Positions 46,089-55,042 of a stretch of DNA of 64,000 nucleotides are shown in pieces. The notes beneath the pieces are model-generated. The model was not told the DNA's origin. It saw only the letters and a program-made list of their open reading frames with translations, and did not search any database. The DNA is from Pedobacter endophyticus. Its GTDB lineage: Bacteria; Bacteroidota; Bacteroidia; Sphingobacteriales; Sphingobacteriaceae. A program made the position numbers and the translations under genes. The stretch is taken from the NCBI RefSeq assembly GCF_015679185.1, contig NZ_CP064939.1:4092001-4156000 (forward strand), given 5' to 3'. Numbering within the stretch: position 1 is the stretch's first letter; every line of letters begins with the position of its first letter.

Positions 46089-46400
46089 ATGAAGATTTTT
46101 AAAAAATTCGTGAATGTGATATCAATCTCAATCTTTGTGCTTTTCTCTATTTCTGCTGCTGCCCAGCCAGGTATCTCCGAATTCTATTCAGCCTCTTCCG
46201 AGGTTCATCGGTGGTATTTTTCGCTTTCCGATTTGGTACTGGTGATTGGCGCTATTTCCGGAATGCTCGGCGGACTGAGGGTGTACGCAAATTGGCAGAC
46301 GGGGAAACATCACATTGATGCCCAAGTGATGGGCTGGTTCTTTTCCTGCATCTTTTTGTCCGTTATGGGCATTTTTCTTCATGGGCTCTTCGGTCTCTAA
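46089..46400 (+). CDS. DUF4134 family conjugation protein (TraE-like), first copy
   Basis: 103-aa protein with a signal peptide (FKKFVNVISISIFVLFSISA, cleavage near AAAQ) and two membrane segments (DLVLVIGAISGMLGGLRVYA and a C-terminal one after QVMGWFFSC). DUF4134 (TraE) is the small VirB2/pilin-sized protein of Bacteroidota transfer systems. I start at ATG 46089; the frame opens at 46053 inside the previous gene. An equally long paralogue follows. Confidence 0.85.
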   Translation: MKIFKKFVNVISISIFVLFSISAAAQPGISEFYSASSEVHRWYFSLSDLVLVIGAISGMLGGLRVYANWQTGKHHIDAQVMGWFFSCIFLSVMGIFLHGLFGL

Positions 46401-46431
46401 TCACATAATTAACTTCTATTTTATTTTTTTT

Positions 46432-46743
46432 ATGACAATAAAAAGCAAAAAACTTTTACTGGTGGCTATGCTATTGGGCACAGTGCAAGCCAGTTTCTCA
46501 CAGACCGGTGGCGGTACGACAGGCATCAATGCGGCAACTTCTTCGCTTACCGCTTATGTGGACCCGGTCTCTACGCTTACTCTAGCCATTGGTGCCGTGG
46601 TAGGCATTATCGGCGGCGTCCGCGTTTATATCAAATGGAATTCCGGTGATCAGGATATCAATAAGGAAATTATGGGCTGGGGCGGATCCTGCCTATTTCT
46701 GGTGCTGGTATCCGTTGTCATCAAGGCGTTCTTTGGCGTATAA
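46432..46743 (+). CDS. traE: DUF4134 family conjugation protein (TraE-like), second copy
   Basis: 103-aa DUF4134 protein. It has a signal peptide ending near SFSQ, then TAYVDPVSTLTLAIGAVVGI and IGGVRVYIKWNSGDQDINKE, which match the family strongly, and a final membrane helix. Translation should start at the ATG at 46432, since the upstream extension to 46381 lies in the 3' end of the first copy. Tandem copies suggest a two-component pilin-like fibre or a division of labour. Confidence 0.88.
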   Translation: MTIKSKKLLLVAMLLGTVQASFSQTGGGTTGINAATSSLTAYVDPVSTLTLAIGAVVGIIGGVRVYIKWNSGDQDINKEIMGWGGSCLFLVLVSVVIKAFFGV

Positions 46744-46749
46744 AAATTT

Positions 46750-47046
46750 ATGCGCACATATCCAGTTTACAAGGGGCTGCAAAAGCCCCTTGTTTATCGC
46801 GGCTTTAAGGGCAAGTTTATCGCATACGGGATTTGCACACTTGGTCTGGGATTGGTTCTAGGAGGATTGAGCGGGGCCCTCGTTAATATGTACTTCGGGG
46901 GAATTGTAACCATTTTCTCTATCACCGGTGGCTTACTCTATACTTCCTCCAAACAGAAATCCGGTCTGCACGATAAGAAAAGATCCGAAAAAATACACAT
47001 CCACCCAGTTTATTTAAGCAGAGGCTATGGGAAAATCGGAATTTAA
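46750..47046 (+). CDS. traF: DUF4133 family conjugation protein (TraF-like)
   Basis: 98-aa membrane protein. It begins MRTYPVYKGLQKPLVYRGFK, the typical start of DUF4133 (TraF, VirB3-like), followed by two membrane helices (FIAYGICTLGLGLVLGGL and a second) and a basic tail. It lies 6 bp after the DUF4134 gene. Its end overlaps the traG start by 20 bp, so translation of the two is coupled. Confidence 0.9.
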   Translation: MRTYPVYKGLQKPLVYRGFKGKFIAYGICTLGLGLVLGGLSGALVNMYFGGIVTIFSITGGLLYTSSKQKSGLHDKKRSEKIHIHPVYLSRGYGKIGI

Positions 47047-48946
47047 GTTGCCCTATGCCGGGATTGAGGAAACCTGCGGGCTTAACATTCTTTATGGCGA
47101 GGCTGGGGACTTTTCAGTTGTTCTTTCCATTGAGAACCCCGTGCTGATCTATTCTGCCGACCCGGCCGCCTATCAAGGCTTTCATCTTTTGCTGCTGAAC
47201 GTAATCAAGATCCTGGGTGAGGGTTACATCGTTCAAAAGCAGGATGTTTTTGCGAAAAGGAAATTTATCGGTAAGGATAAAACCGAGCCCTTGCAGCAGA
47301 AGTACGATGAGCACTTTTTAGGAAGGGAATATATCGAGCATAGCACTTGCCTTGTTATAACGCGTCAGGTTAAGCGAAACGCAATGTACGTCTATGACAA
47401 AAAGGCCTTGATGGATTTTATCTCCAACATTGCCAAAATTACTGAACTCCTTAAAGGTGCATCATTATCACCTGCTTTATTTGACCGGTCTTCCCTGGAG
47501 CGCTACGTATCGCGTATTATGGCTATGAATTTCTCCTCGGAGCATTTTTCGCTGAATAATTTCAGGCCGGGTGATAATGAAATTGGTATAGGTGCAAATT
47601 CGGTAAGGTGCATGAGTCTGGTCAATATCGACTCCATCGACATGCCGGAATCCATCGGTCCGTTTTTATTGGCAAATGATTGGAAGGGGCTTGAAGAGTT
47701 CCCCTTGGATAATCTTTCCTTTCTATCTTCTGTCCCTGCGGTAGAGACCCTTATTTATAACCAACTGTTAGAAATTCCTCCCCAAGGGGCTATGCTGAAT
47801 AAACTCAGGCTCAAGCGCAAAAGGCATTCAGGCGTTCCGGACCCTGCGAACAGGATGTGCGTGGAGGACATTGACAAACTCCTTGTTGATGTCGCAAGGG
47901 AAAACCAGCTCCTGACCCATGTTCATTATTCAATAATTGTCTGTTCGCAGGCAGCAAATATTGACGCCAGCTGCAACTATATCGAAGCCAATCTTTTTAA
48001 ACAGGGGATCATCCCATCGAAAAATGCATACAACCAAATGGAGCTCTTCAGGTGCGCACTGCCGGGGAATGGAGCCGAGCTTAAAAAGTACGATTGGTTT
48101 TTAACAACGGCAGATGCTGCACTTTGCCTGTTCTATAAGGAAAGGCTGATGAGGGATGAACCCTCGAAATTTTTGATGCGGTTCACTGACCGCAGGGGAA
48201 TCCCCGTTGGTATTGATCTGGCCGACCTCCCGATGGATAACGGACGGATTACCAACCGCTCCAAGTTCGTTTTGGGCAGTTCGGGAACAGGGAAATCCTT
48301 TTTTATGAATTCCCTGCTGGAACAGTATATGCTTTATAATTACGATGTGGTAATCGTAGACGTCGGGCATTCCTATTCCGGGCTTTGCAGCTATTTCAAT
48401 GGCAAATATTATACATACACCGAGCAGAACCCGATTACCATGAATCCATTCATGATCTCGGAAAAAGAATACAACCGTGAAAAAAAGGATTTCTTGAAGA
48501 CCCTCATTGGACTGCTTTTGAAGGGGGCTGATGGCAACGTCTCGCAGATCGAGGATACCGTTTTTTCAAATGTGATCTCAGCCTACTATGCCGACTTTTT
48601 TTCAGGAAACCAGAATGCAGGGCTGTCTTTAAGTTTTGACTCTTTTTATCATTATTCCATAGAAAAGATTGCCCGGATCAAGGAAGATGAAAAGGTTTCC
48701 TTTGATCTGGATGAGTACAGGTACGTGCTCCGTAAGTTCTGTATTGGGGGAGAATATGGTAGACTGCTTAATGAAAGCACCACTGCGTCCAATTTCTCCG
48801 AACGTTTTATTGTCTACGAAATTGATTCAATTAAGGAGAACAAGGTACTTTTTCCAATCGTAACCCTGGTGATAATGGATCTGGTTCTGCAGAAAATGAG
48901 GCACCGGACAGGGCAAAGAAAAGCGCTCATTTTAGAGGAGGCGTGG
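47027..48946 (+). CDS. traG: TraG conjugation ATPase (VirB4-like), exon 1
   Basis: First 640 codons of the traffic ATPase that energises the type IV secretion apparatus. It begins MGKSEFKLPYAGIEETCGLN. The N-terminal VirB4 domain spans about 20-380, and the P-loop is at about 417-424 (VLGSSGTGKSFFMN). The exon ends in RKALILEEAW, the Walker B motif (633-640), where a group II intron begins at 48947. Unspliced reading continues for six codons (VRREVA) to a TAA, giving a 646-residue product without the end of the ATPase domain. Joined to exon 2 (51320-51835), the protein has 811 residues, a normal TraG length. Confidence 0.9.
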
Positions 48947-49547
48947 GTGCGACGAGAAGTTGCATAAGTGATTGTCTGGCAATGTGACCAGACCTGCTGT
49001 TTCGTCAGCAGTAACCTATCGGCACATGCATTATTGGTAACGGTTTTGTATGAAGCTGCCGAGTAAAAAAGCCCTTTCGGATGAAGGAGCATAAGCCGTG
49101 AGGCTTAGCAACAATCTTTAGTATCATAAGGTTGGGGCTCAAGGTTGAATGGTATGGCTAACATAAGTGAACTGTCGATTGAACCATCGTAACTTCGCAC
49201 TAGCCAAAGATACTGATAGGCTATAACCCAAAAGGGAAGCAGTCGGTTATCCCAGTCCAAGCATGGGATACACGAACATTAGCACTGCCGGTGGATAGAC
49301 AGAGCCTAACCCATTCATTTGTCACTTATGTAGAACTCGGTAAGCCTGTACCGTTCCTGTTTTAATCAGGAAAGCGAACCGCAAGGGAAGCCGATAGCGG
49401 TGCGGGTATAAGAACGCGGAAAAAGCGAAGGCCATCCTGTAATGGGCTGGATAGGGGTTTCAATGTCACCCCACGCTAAAGCGGGCAGACTTCCGTATGG
49501 TAACTTATTACAATTAACTATTAGAACTTTCAAAAGGAGGAAAGCAA

Positions 49548-51212
49548 ATGAACGTAATTGAAAAATCGTGTGCGCCTTCTGACCAAGTTTTCCACTGGAA
49601 CAGTATTGACTGGGACAGGTGTGAATCAGAGGTTAGAAAGCTACAAGTTAGACTTGTAAAGGCTCAGAAAGAGTCCAGGCATAACAAAGTGAAAGCTTTG
49701 CAATGGCTGCTGACTCATTCGTTTTATGCCAAAGCTTTGGCAGTAAAGCGGGTAACCTCTAACAAAGGTAGGAATACGGCGGGAGTGGACAACAAATTGT
49801 GGTCTACCCCAATTGCTAAATCTCGGGCGATCAACGACCTGAAAAGGAGAGGTTATCAACCTCAACCGTTAAAACGGGTTAATATTAAAAAGAGTAATGG
49901 TAAAGAACGTCCTCTGGGAATTCCGACTATGAAAGACAGGGCAATGCAGGCGTTGTATCTATTGGCCTTAGCGCCAGTCGCTGAAACAACAGCGGACGGA
50001 CCATCATATGGTTTCCGTAAGGAACGTTGCGCTCAGGATGCATTGCAGTTTGCACATAGCCTGCTATCAAAGAGTTATTCTCCAGAGTGGGTACTTGAAG
50101 CCGATATCAAAGGATGCTTTGATCACATCAGCCATGAGTGGTTACTTGCTAATGTTCCAATGGACAAAAGCATTCTCCAAAAGTGGCTGAAATGTGGTTT
50201 CATCTTTAAGAATGAGCGCTTTTCCACTGACGAGGGTACTCCGCAAGGGGGTATCATCTCACCAACTCTGGCCAATATTGCACTGGATGGATTGCAGTCA
50301 TTGATTGCAAGTAAGTTTAAAATCAGAAAAGTCAACAAGGTGGCAATTGTACCTAAGGTAAAATTGATCCGCTATGCTGATGATTTCATTATCACGGGTA
50401 AAACCAAAGAACAATTGGAAACAGAAGTGTTGCCGTTAATTAAGGAATTTCTTGCAGAAAGAGGTTTATCACTTTCGCACGAGAAAACCAAGATAACGCA
50501 TATTACTGACGGATTCGACTTTTTAGGCTTCAATATTCGTGAGTATGATAATGGTTCTGTTATGACTATACCATCAAAGGCAGGTCTTTTGAAACTATCC
50601 GAAAAGATTGGAGGCATCATTCGTGCCAATAAAACCAGTCGCCAGGATGTTCTCATCAGACAATTAAACCCTGTAATAACTGGTTGGGCGAACTACTTTA
50701 AAACTAGTTCAGCCTCAGATACCTTTAGAAAAGTTGATTTCCTGATGTTTCACAAGCTATGGTCTTGGGCATTAAGGAGACATCCTAAAAAGGGAAGATA
50801 CTGGATTTCAGAAAGGTATTTCCGCAGGATCAAGAATAGAAATTGGTGTTTTGCGACCGATACGCCTGGACACGAAGGAACAAGCGAAGTCTTTTCCCTT
50901 AAACGAGCGTACGACTTTAAAATACTTAGGCATATTCAGATCAAACAGGATGCAAACCCTTTTGACCAGGAATGGGAACCTTACTTTCAAAAGCGCAAAG
51001 TATTTAGAATGCTTGAAACTTTGGATGGTAAAAAGACCCTGTTAGCATTGTGGTTGAAGCAAAACCGTAAATGTGATTTATGTGGTAGGGATATAAATGC
51101 GGATGATGAATGGGCTATTAACAAACGCAGGTTTGGTGAAGACATTCGCATCACATTGGTACATAAACCCTGCCGCAGAAGCCACGACCAACTAAAGTTG
51201 AGGTTAACATGA
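49548..51212 (+). CDS. ltrA: Group II intron-encoded reverse transcriptase/maturase with HNH endonuclease
   Basis: 554-aa multifunctional protein. It has an N-terminal reverse-transcriptase-associated domain (about 10-90), RT blocks (KERPLGIPTMKDRAMQ, SYGFRKERCAQDAL, STDEGTPQGGIISPTLANIA, LIRYADDFIITG with the catalytic YADD, FDFLGFNI), a maturase domain X (QLNPVITGWANYFK), and a C-terminal HNH-type domain with CDLCGRDI and HKPCRRSHDQ. It should promote splicing of the intron from traG mRNA and retrohoming. The start is preceded by AAGGAGG seven bases upstream, a strong Shine-Dalgarno sequence that is unusual for this host group and hints at a foreign origin. Confidence 0.93.
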   Translation: MNVIEKSCAPSDQVFHWNSIDWDRCESEVRKLQVRLVKAQKESRHNKVKALQWLLTHSFYAKALAVKRVTSNKGRNTAGVDNKLWSTPIAKSRAINDLKRRGYQPQPLKRVNIKKSNGKERPLGIPTMKDRAMQALYLLALAPVAETTADGPSYGFRKERCAQDALQFAHSLLSKSYSPEWVLEADIKGCFDHISHEWLLANVPMDKSILQKWLKCGFIFKNERFSTDEGTPQGGIISPTLANIALDGLQSLIASKFKIRKVNKVAIVPKVKLIRYADDFIITGKTKEQLETEVLPLIKEFLAERGLSLSHEKTKITHITDGFDFLGFNIREYDNGSVMTIPSKAGLLKLSEKIGGIIRANKTSRQDVLIRQLNPVITGWANYFKTSSASDTFRKVDFLMFHKLWSWALRRHPKKGRYWISERYFRRIKNRNWCFATDTPGHEGTSEVFSLKRAYDFKILRHIQIKQDANPFDQEWEPYFQKRKVFRMLETLDGKKTLLALWLKQNRKCDLCGRDINADDEWAINKRRFGEDIRITLVHKPCRRSHDQLKLRLT

Positions 51213-51244
51213 GCCGGCTCATATATATGGGCTTTAAGTTGCTT

Positions 51245-51278
51245 GAGCCGTATGAGGGGAAACTCTCACGTACGGTTC
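51245..51278 (+). ncRNA. Group II intron domain V
   Basis: 34-base catalytic hairpin starting GAGCCGTATGAGG, with a GAAA tetraloop and returning through CTCTCACGTACGGTTC. The catalytic-triad position reads AGC as in class B/CL introns. It lies at the expected distance before the 3' splice site. Confidence 0.88.
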
Positions 51279-51319
51279 TTAGGGGGGAAAGCGGGAGTAA
51301 TCCCGCCGACCTACCCGAT

Positions 51320-51835
51320 AAGGCAATCGCCTCTCCGCTGATGGCTAACTACATTTTATACCTTTATAAGACCATGAGGAAATTCTGGGGCGAACCAATA
51401 GTGGTCACCCAGGAACTTGGAGACATTTTAGGAAATGCGGTTATCAAGGATTCCATTCTGGCCAGTTCAGATACTATCTGTTTACTCGACCAATCCAAGT
51501 TTCGGGGGAATTACGAGCAGGTGGCAAAGCTCCTTGCCCTAAATGAGGTCGAGCAGCGAAAGATATTTACAATCAATGGCCTTGATAATAAAGCGGGCAG
51601 GGGGAAATTTAAGGAGGTCTATATCAAGCGGGGTAATATTGGAGAAGTTTATGGGGTAGAGGTTTCATTGTTCCAGTACCTTACCTTCACCACTGAAAAG
51701 CCGGAAAAGACCGCTGTAGAATCCTATGTTGCCAGATTCGGATCGTACTCTGCCGGGCTTGAAGCTTTCGTTTCAGACCTGAGATCCAGTCGCCTTGGCC
51801 TTGCCGATTTCATCATGCAGGTAAATGCCGAATAA
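51320..51835 (+). CDS. traG: TraG conjugation ATPase, exon 2
   Basis: Final 171 codons of TraG. It begins with KAIASPLMANYILYLYKTMR, the sequence that normally follows the Walker B motif in TraG proteins, and continues with WGEPIVVTQELGDILGN (sensor-type Gln) and SDTICLLDQSKFRGNY to a TAA at 51833. An upstream in-frame ATG at 51209 lies in intron sequence and would yield a chimeric product; I see no reason to expect it. The domain fold is completed only after intron removal. Confidence 0.88.
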   Translation, partial: KAIASPLMANYILYLYKTMRKFWGEPIVVTQELGDILGNAVIKDSILASSDTICLLDQSKFRGNYEQVAKLLALNEVEQRKIFTINGLDNKAGRGKFKEVYIKRGNIGEVYGVEVSLFQYLTFTTEKPEKTAVESYVARFGSYSAGLEAFVSDLRSSRLGLADFIMQVNAE

Positions 51836-51855
51836 TTCACTATAAATCATTTCTT

Positions 51856-52518
51856 ATGCCTAAAATAATCATCTATTTTTTGTTTGGACTTTCCATCCAG
51901 TCTGCCTCCGCGCAGATTTATGTTGACCCGACCACAGCGGCAGCGACTGCTGCGCATGCCGGGGTAATGAACAGCGGCCTATCTAAAACCAATGATAATC
52001 TAACCCTCGTTCAAAGAGCCCAGCTTGCGGTCACCGGACAGCTCGGTATCGTAAATGACTTGCAGTCTACAATCTATAGAGGCCTCTCAGAAGTTTCCGG
52101 GGTGATGCGTTCGCTGCTTTCAGTCAAGGATATTTATGAGATCTCCCAGGATATCGTCATTGATGTAAACAAGGCGGTAAGTATTGCCTCTTCTGATCCT
52201 GTTTTGCTTCTTTTTGCTGAAGGCAGCGCCAGGGAATTCAAGACCAGATCCATCAACCTGGCTGCTGAGGTCAGTGCCTTTGTTTTAAAGGACGGGCGAG
52301 AGGCTTTGATGGACGCAGGGGAACGGGCAAAGTTGCTCAATAAAATTGTGGTAGAGCTCACCATTCTTAGGGGTGTAGCTTATGGGATGTACAGAACGAT
52401 GTACTGGGCGAAGCAGCGCGGAATTCTGAACTCACTCAATCCATATGCGGGGTATATCAATATCGATAAACGAATAGCGGACGACATCGTTAGGAATTCC
52501 AAATCCCTGAGACAATGA
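51856..52518 (+). CDS. Exported conjugation-module protein, family copy 1
   Basis: 220-aa protein with a signal peptide (MPKIIIYFLFGLSIQSASAQ) and a helical mature part containing LLLFAEGSAREFKTRSINLA, EVSAFVLKDG, MYWAKQRGILNSLNPYAGYI. The same blocks recur in the copies at 52515 and 53173. It follows TraG, where other Bacteroidota elements carry the periplasmic coiled-coil protein TraI (VirB5-like), so a pilus-tip or periplasmic role is plausible. I know no named family. The stop overlaps the next start by 4 bp. Confidence 0.72.
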   Translation: MPKIIIYFLFGLSIQSASAQIYVDPTTAAATAAHAGVMNSGLSKTNDNLTLVQRAQLAVTGQLGIVNDLQSTIYRGLSEVSGVMRSLLSVKDIYEISQDIVIDVNKAVSIASSDPVLLLFAEGSAREFKTRSINLAAEVSAFVLKDGREALMDAGERAKLLNKIVVELTILRGVAYGMYRTMYWAKQRGILNSLNPYAGYINIDKRIADDIVRNSKSLRQ

Positions 52519-53168
52519 AAAAAGGACTTCTTTTTATACTGTTAAGCTGGGTTTTCCATTCACAAGCCCAGCTGAATGTCGAACTTTTACACCAGCTGGT
52601 AGCAGACAGCAAGACCGAAAACGGTAAACAGACTGATGCCAGGGATAGGCAGGCTGTAACATCTGCGAACGAGGAGACCAATAAAACCCTGATGGTTAGG
52701 TTAAAGGATAAGTACAGAGAAATTCACTCCCGTTATAAAACAGTTAGTCTGGCCATTAGTGCAGCGCAAATTGGGATCGAGGCTTATCCGCTGCTAAATG
52801 ATATTGCTACAAGTCAGGGGAAGATCTACGAAATGTGCAGGGATGATGCGACGCTCATGATTTTGGCGATTCAGTCAGAAGCAGATATGGGTGAGCGGGC
52901 CTATTCACTGATTAATTTTTTATATGCACTAAGCCTGTCCTTTGAAGATATTAATCAGATGAAACCCAGCGATCGCAAGCTGCTTTTTTCCCATGTGCTC
53001 ACGGAGCTTAAAAGTATTGCCGGAGCATCCAGGGGTTTAGCTACAGCTCTACAATATTCTTCGCGGAAGAAAATATTCGAGGGACTTAATCCTTTTTCAG
53101 GGTTCATCAATACTGATAAAAAATTGGTGAACGATATCCTGAATAAATCTGAGCAACTTAAAAACTGA
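52515..53168 (+). CDS. Exported conjugation-module protein, family copy 2
   Basis: 217-aa protein with a signal peptide (KKGLLFILLSWVFHSQAQ) and a long predicted coiled coil (about 40-80, NEETNKTLMVRLKDKYREIH). The C-terminal half is a diverged version of the neighbours' shared domain (LMILAIQSEADMGERAYSLI, KIFEGLNPFSGFINTDKKLV). It lies between two more similar copies and is translationally coupled to the first. It is probably a periplasmic part of the transfer apparatus; function unproven. Confidence 0.7.
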   Translation: MKKGLLFILLSWVFHSQAQLNVELLHQLVADSKTENGKQTDARDRQAVTSANEETNKTLMVRLKDKYREIHSRYKTVSLAISAAQIGIEAYPLLNDIATSQGKIYEMCRDDATLMILAIQSEADMGERAYSLINFLYALSLSFEDINQMKPSDRKLLFSHVLTELKSIAGASRGLATALQYSSRKKIFEGLNPFSGFINTDKKLVNDILNKSEQLKN

Positions 53169-53172
53169 TATT

Positions 53173-53826
53173 ATGAAAATCTTTCTGGGCCTTGTTCTAA
53201 CCCTTTTTCAATTGGAGGCACTTGCACAGCGGGTGGTATTCGACCGTGGCCACTTTAACATTGTCAATGAAAATGGCGCTGTCAGGCTGGCTGCCGAGAA
53301 CACTTATCACGGTTATTTAAGCGCCATAAATAACAGGCTATCGGATATTAATATAAATCTATCTGCTGTAGTGACCGTGCAGTCAATAATCCTTTCCTCA
53401 CTTACCCAGGTCGATCAGGGGCTGAGAAGCGCCATTGCCGTCAGGCAGATCGGTTCGCTGGTAGCAGAGATTGCTGCGGAAAGTAGCGAAATGACAGAAA
53501 TGGCCAAATCAGACCCGCATCTGCTACTCTTCGCTGAAGAAGTGTCCCGTCAACTAAAGGAGAGGGGAATCAACCTGTTTTCCGAGGTTTCTGCTTTTGT
53601 TTTGAAGGAGGGAGAAAACGTGCTGATGGATTTTGAAAAGCGTGACGCGCTGCTTAAAAAAATCGCACTTGAGCTTCGGGTAATCAGGGCATTGGTGTTC
53701 AGTATGAAAAAATCGATGTATTGGGCCAAGTCAAACGGCTTGCTTCGTTCACTAAATCCATATCAGGATTTCATCAATCGGGACCTGCGTTTAGGCAATG
53801 AGATCTTATTTAAGTCCAGACATTGA
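53173..53826 (+). CDS. Exported conjugation-module protein, family copy 3
   Basis: 217-aa protein, the closer relative of copy 1 (LLLFAEEVSRQLKERGINLF, EVSAFVLKEGENVLMD, SMYWAKSNGLLRSLNPYQDF). The signal peptide MKIFLGLVLTLFQLEALAQ is clear. It starts 5 bp after copy 2. Three related exported proteins in a row suggest hetero-oligomer formation or duplication under selection. The 90 bp that follow hold no gene. Confidence 0.72.
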   Translation: MKIFLGLVLTLFQLEALAQRVVFDRGHFNIVNENGAVRLAAENTYHGYLSAINNRLSDININLSAVVTVQSIILSSLTQVDQGLRSAIAVRQIGSLVAEIAAESSEMTEMAKSDPHLLLFAEEVSRQLKERGINLFSEVSAFVLKEGENVLMDFEKRDALLKKIALELRVIRALVFSMKKSMYWAKSNGLLRSLNPYQDFINRDLRLGNEILFKSRH

Positions 53827-53915
53827 AACAATGAAACCTCGATTTGCCCAATCCCGCAACGCCATGGATATTAATATCATGATATCCTCATCACTTTAAA
53901 AATAAAATATTAAAG

Positions 53916-55034
53916 ATGAAAAAATCACATTTGATACTGTTTTTATGCTTTCTGGCAATAAACTGTATTGGTCAGAAAAAAATAACTGACAAACACATAA
54001 CCTATCAGCAGGAACGAATGGTCTTTAAGCAATGGGACGCGGGTAAGTTTACGCCTAAATCCGGATTTTTGGGCCTTAACCCAGAATACTGGATAACGTG
54101 GGCGCTCCATCCGAATTATCCAAAGACCGATCGCGATACCTCAGGTAAGGTGTTACATGATGAACTGGGAAAACCAATTACGGAAAAGATCCAGCTTTCC
54201 CATGCCATCGTGCGCAATGCCTATGTTTTCAATGCGGCGCAGATCGAGGGAATGCCAAAGCTTGAGCTGAAAAAACCTGGCGGGCTATGGGAGCCGATTG
54301 AGCGTGCCGAAAAGCTGATTACCTCCTCCGGGGCGATTATCAATCACATAAATTCAGGGAATGCATTTTATGATCTCCGGAAGGATGCCATTACTCTTCC
54401 TTATAAGGAGTGGTTTTCCGGGGCGGATAAATACTATGCCACCCTCTTACATGAGCTTGGCCATTGGACAGGTCAACAGGATAGGTTAAACCGCGACATG
54501 GGTAAAGGCTTTGGTAGTGAAAGTTACGCCAGAGAAGAACTTAAGGCCGAGATTGCCTCAATGCTCCTGGGGCAGGAACTGGGCATAGGGCATGATCCGG
54601 GGCAGCATTATGCTTATGTAGAAAGCTGGATATCAATTCTTGAAAACAACCCATTTGAGATATTTTCTGCCTCTATGGATGCCGAGCGGATTTTTGGTTA
54701 CGTAACTGGCCTGGAGAAAGGAAAAGAGCTTTCGACAGATGAGCATTCACTGGGCGCATTGAAGGCCGCGCCCTCAAAAACAGTGAATTATTTGACTACG
54801 GGTGATAAAATCCAATATAATGGCTCAATTTATGAAGTGCTTGGACACTTAAAACAGGGACGCCTGAAAATGCTTGAAAACCTGAACGGCAATGCATTCA
54901 CCCTTTCTAGGGAAGACAAGCTTTACAGTGCCCTTTCCTTTTTAAAAACTCAGATGGGCAAGGAAGAATCCCAAAACTATGAGCACTTCATAACGGATAG
55001 GTCAGATGACCACTCTGCCGAAATAAATAGATAA
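53916..55034 (+). CDS. ArdC-like zincin metallopeptidase with N-terminal signal peptide
   Basis: 372-aa protein. Residues about 1-19 form a clear export signal (MKKSHLILFLCFLAINCIGQ). The rest matches ArdC-type antirestriction proteins: WITWALHPNYPK, AYVFNAAQIEGMP, and the zinc site ATLLHELGHWTGQQDRLNRD (His179, Glu180, His183) followed by YAREELKAEIASMLLGQELG. C-terminally about 100 residues include a small beta domain (TGDKIQYNGSIYEVLGHLKQ). Normal ArdC has a cytoplasmic ssDNA-binding N-domain and protects incoming DNA; here that domain is partly replaced by a signal peptide. A periplasmic peptidase acting on cell wall or transfer proteins is an alternative role. Confidence 0.78.
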   Translation: MKKSHLILFLCFLAINCIGQKKITDKHITYQQERMVFKQWDAGKFTPKSGFLGLNPEYWITWALHPNYPKTDRDTSGKVLHDELGKPITEKIQLSHAIVRNAYVFNAAQIEGMPKLELKKPGGLWEPIERAEKLITSSGAIINHINSGNAFYDLRKDAITLPYKEWFSGADKYYATLLHELGHWTGQQDRLNRDMGKGFGSESYAREELKAEIASMLLGQELGIGHDPGQHYAYVESWISILENNPFEIFSASMDAERIFGYVTGLEKGKELSTDEHSLGALKAAPSKTVNYLTTGDKIQYNGSIYEVLGHLKQGRLKMLENLNGNAFTLSREDKLYSALSFLKTQMGKEESQNYEHFITDRSDDHSAEINR

Positions 55035-55042
55035 ACTGTATT

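Larger units (their letters stand above)
48947..51319 (+). mobile_element. Group II intron inserted in traG
   Basis: 2373-bp intron with all visible parts. The 5' end is GTGCGACG, followed by 600 bases of structured noncoding sequence (domains I-III), a maturase gene in domain IV, a 34-base domain V (51245-51278) and a domain VI hairpin (GCGGGA/TCCCGC) with a candidate branch-point A at 51313, seven bases before the 3' end at CCGAT. Removing it restores the traG frame exactly: ...EEAW then KAIASPLM.... It looks intact and active. Confidence 0.9.
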
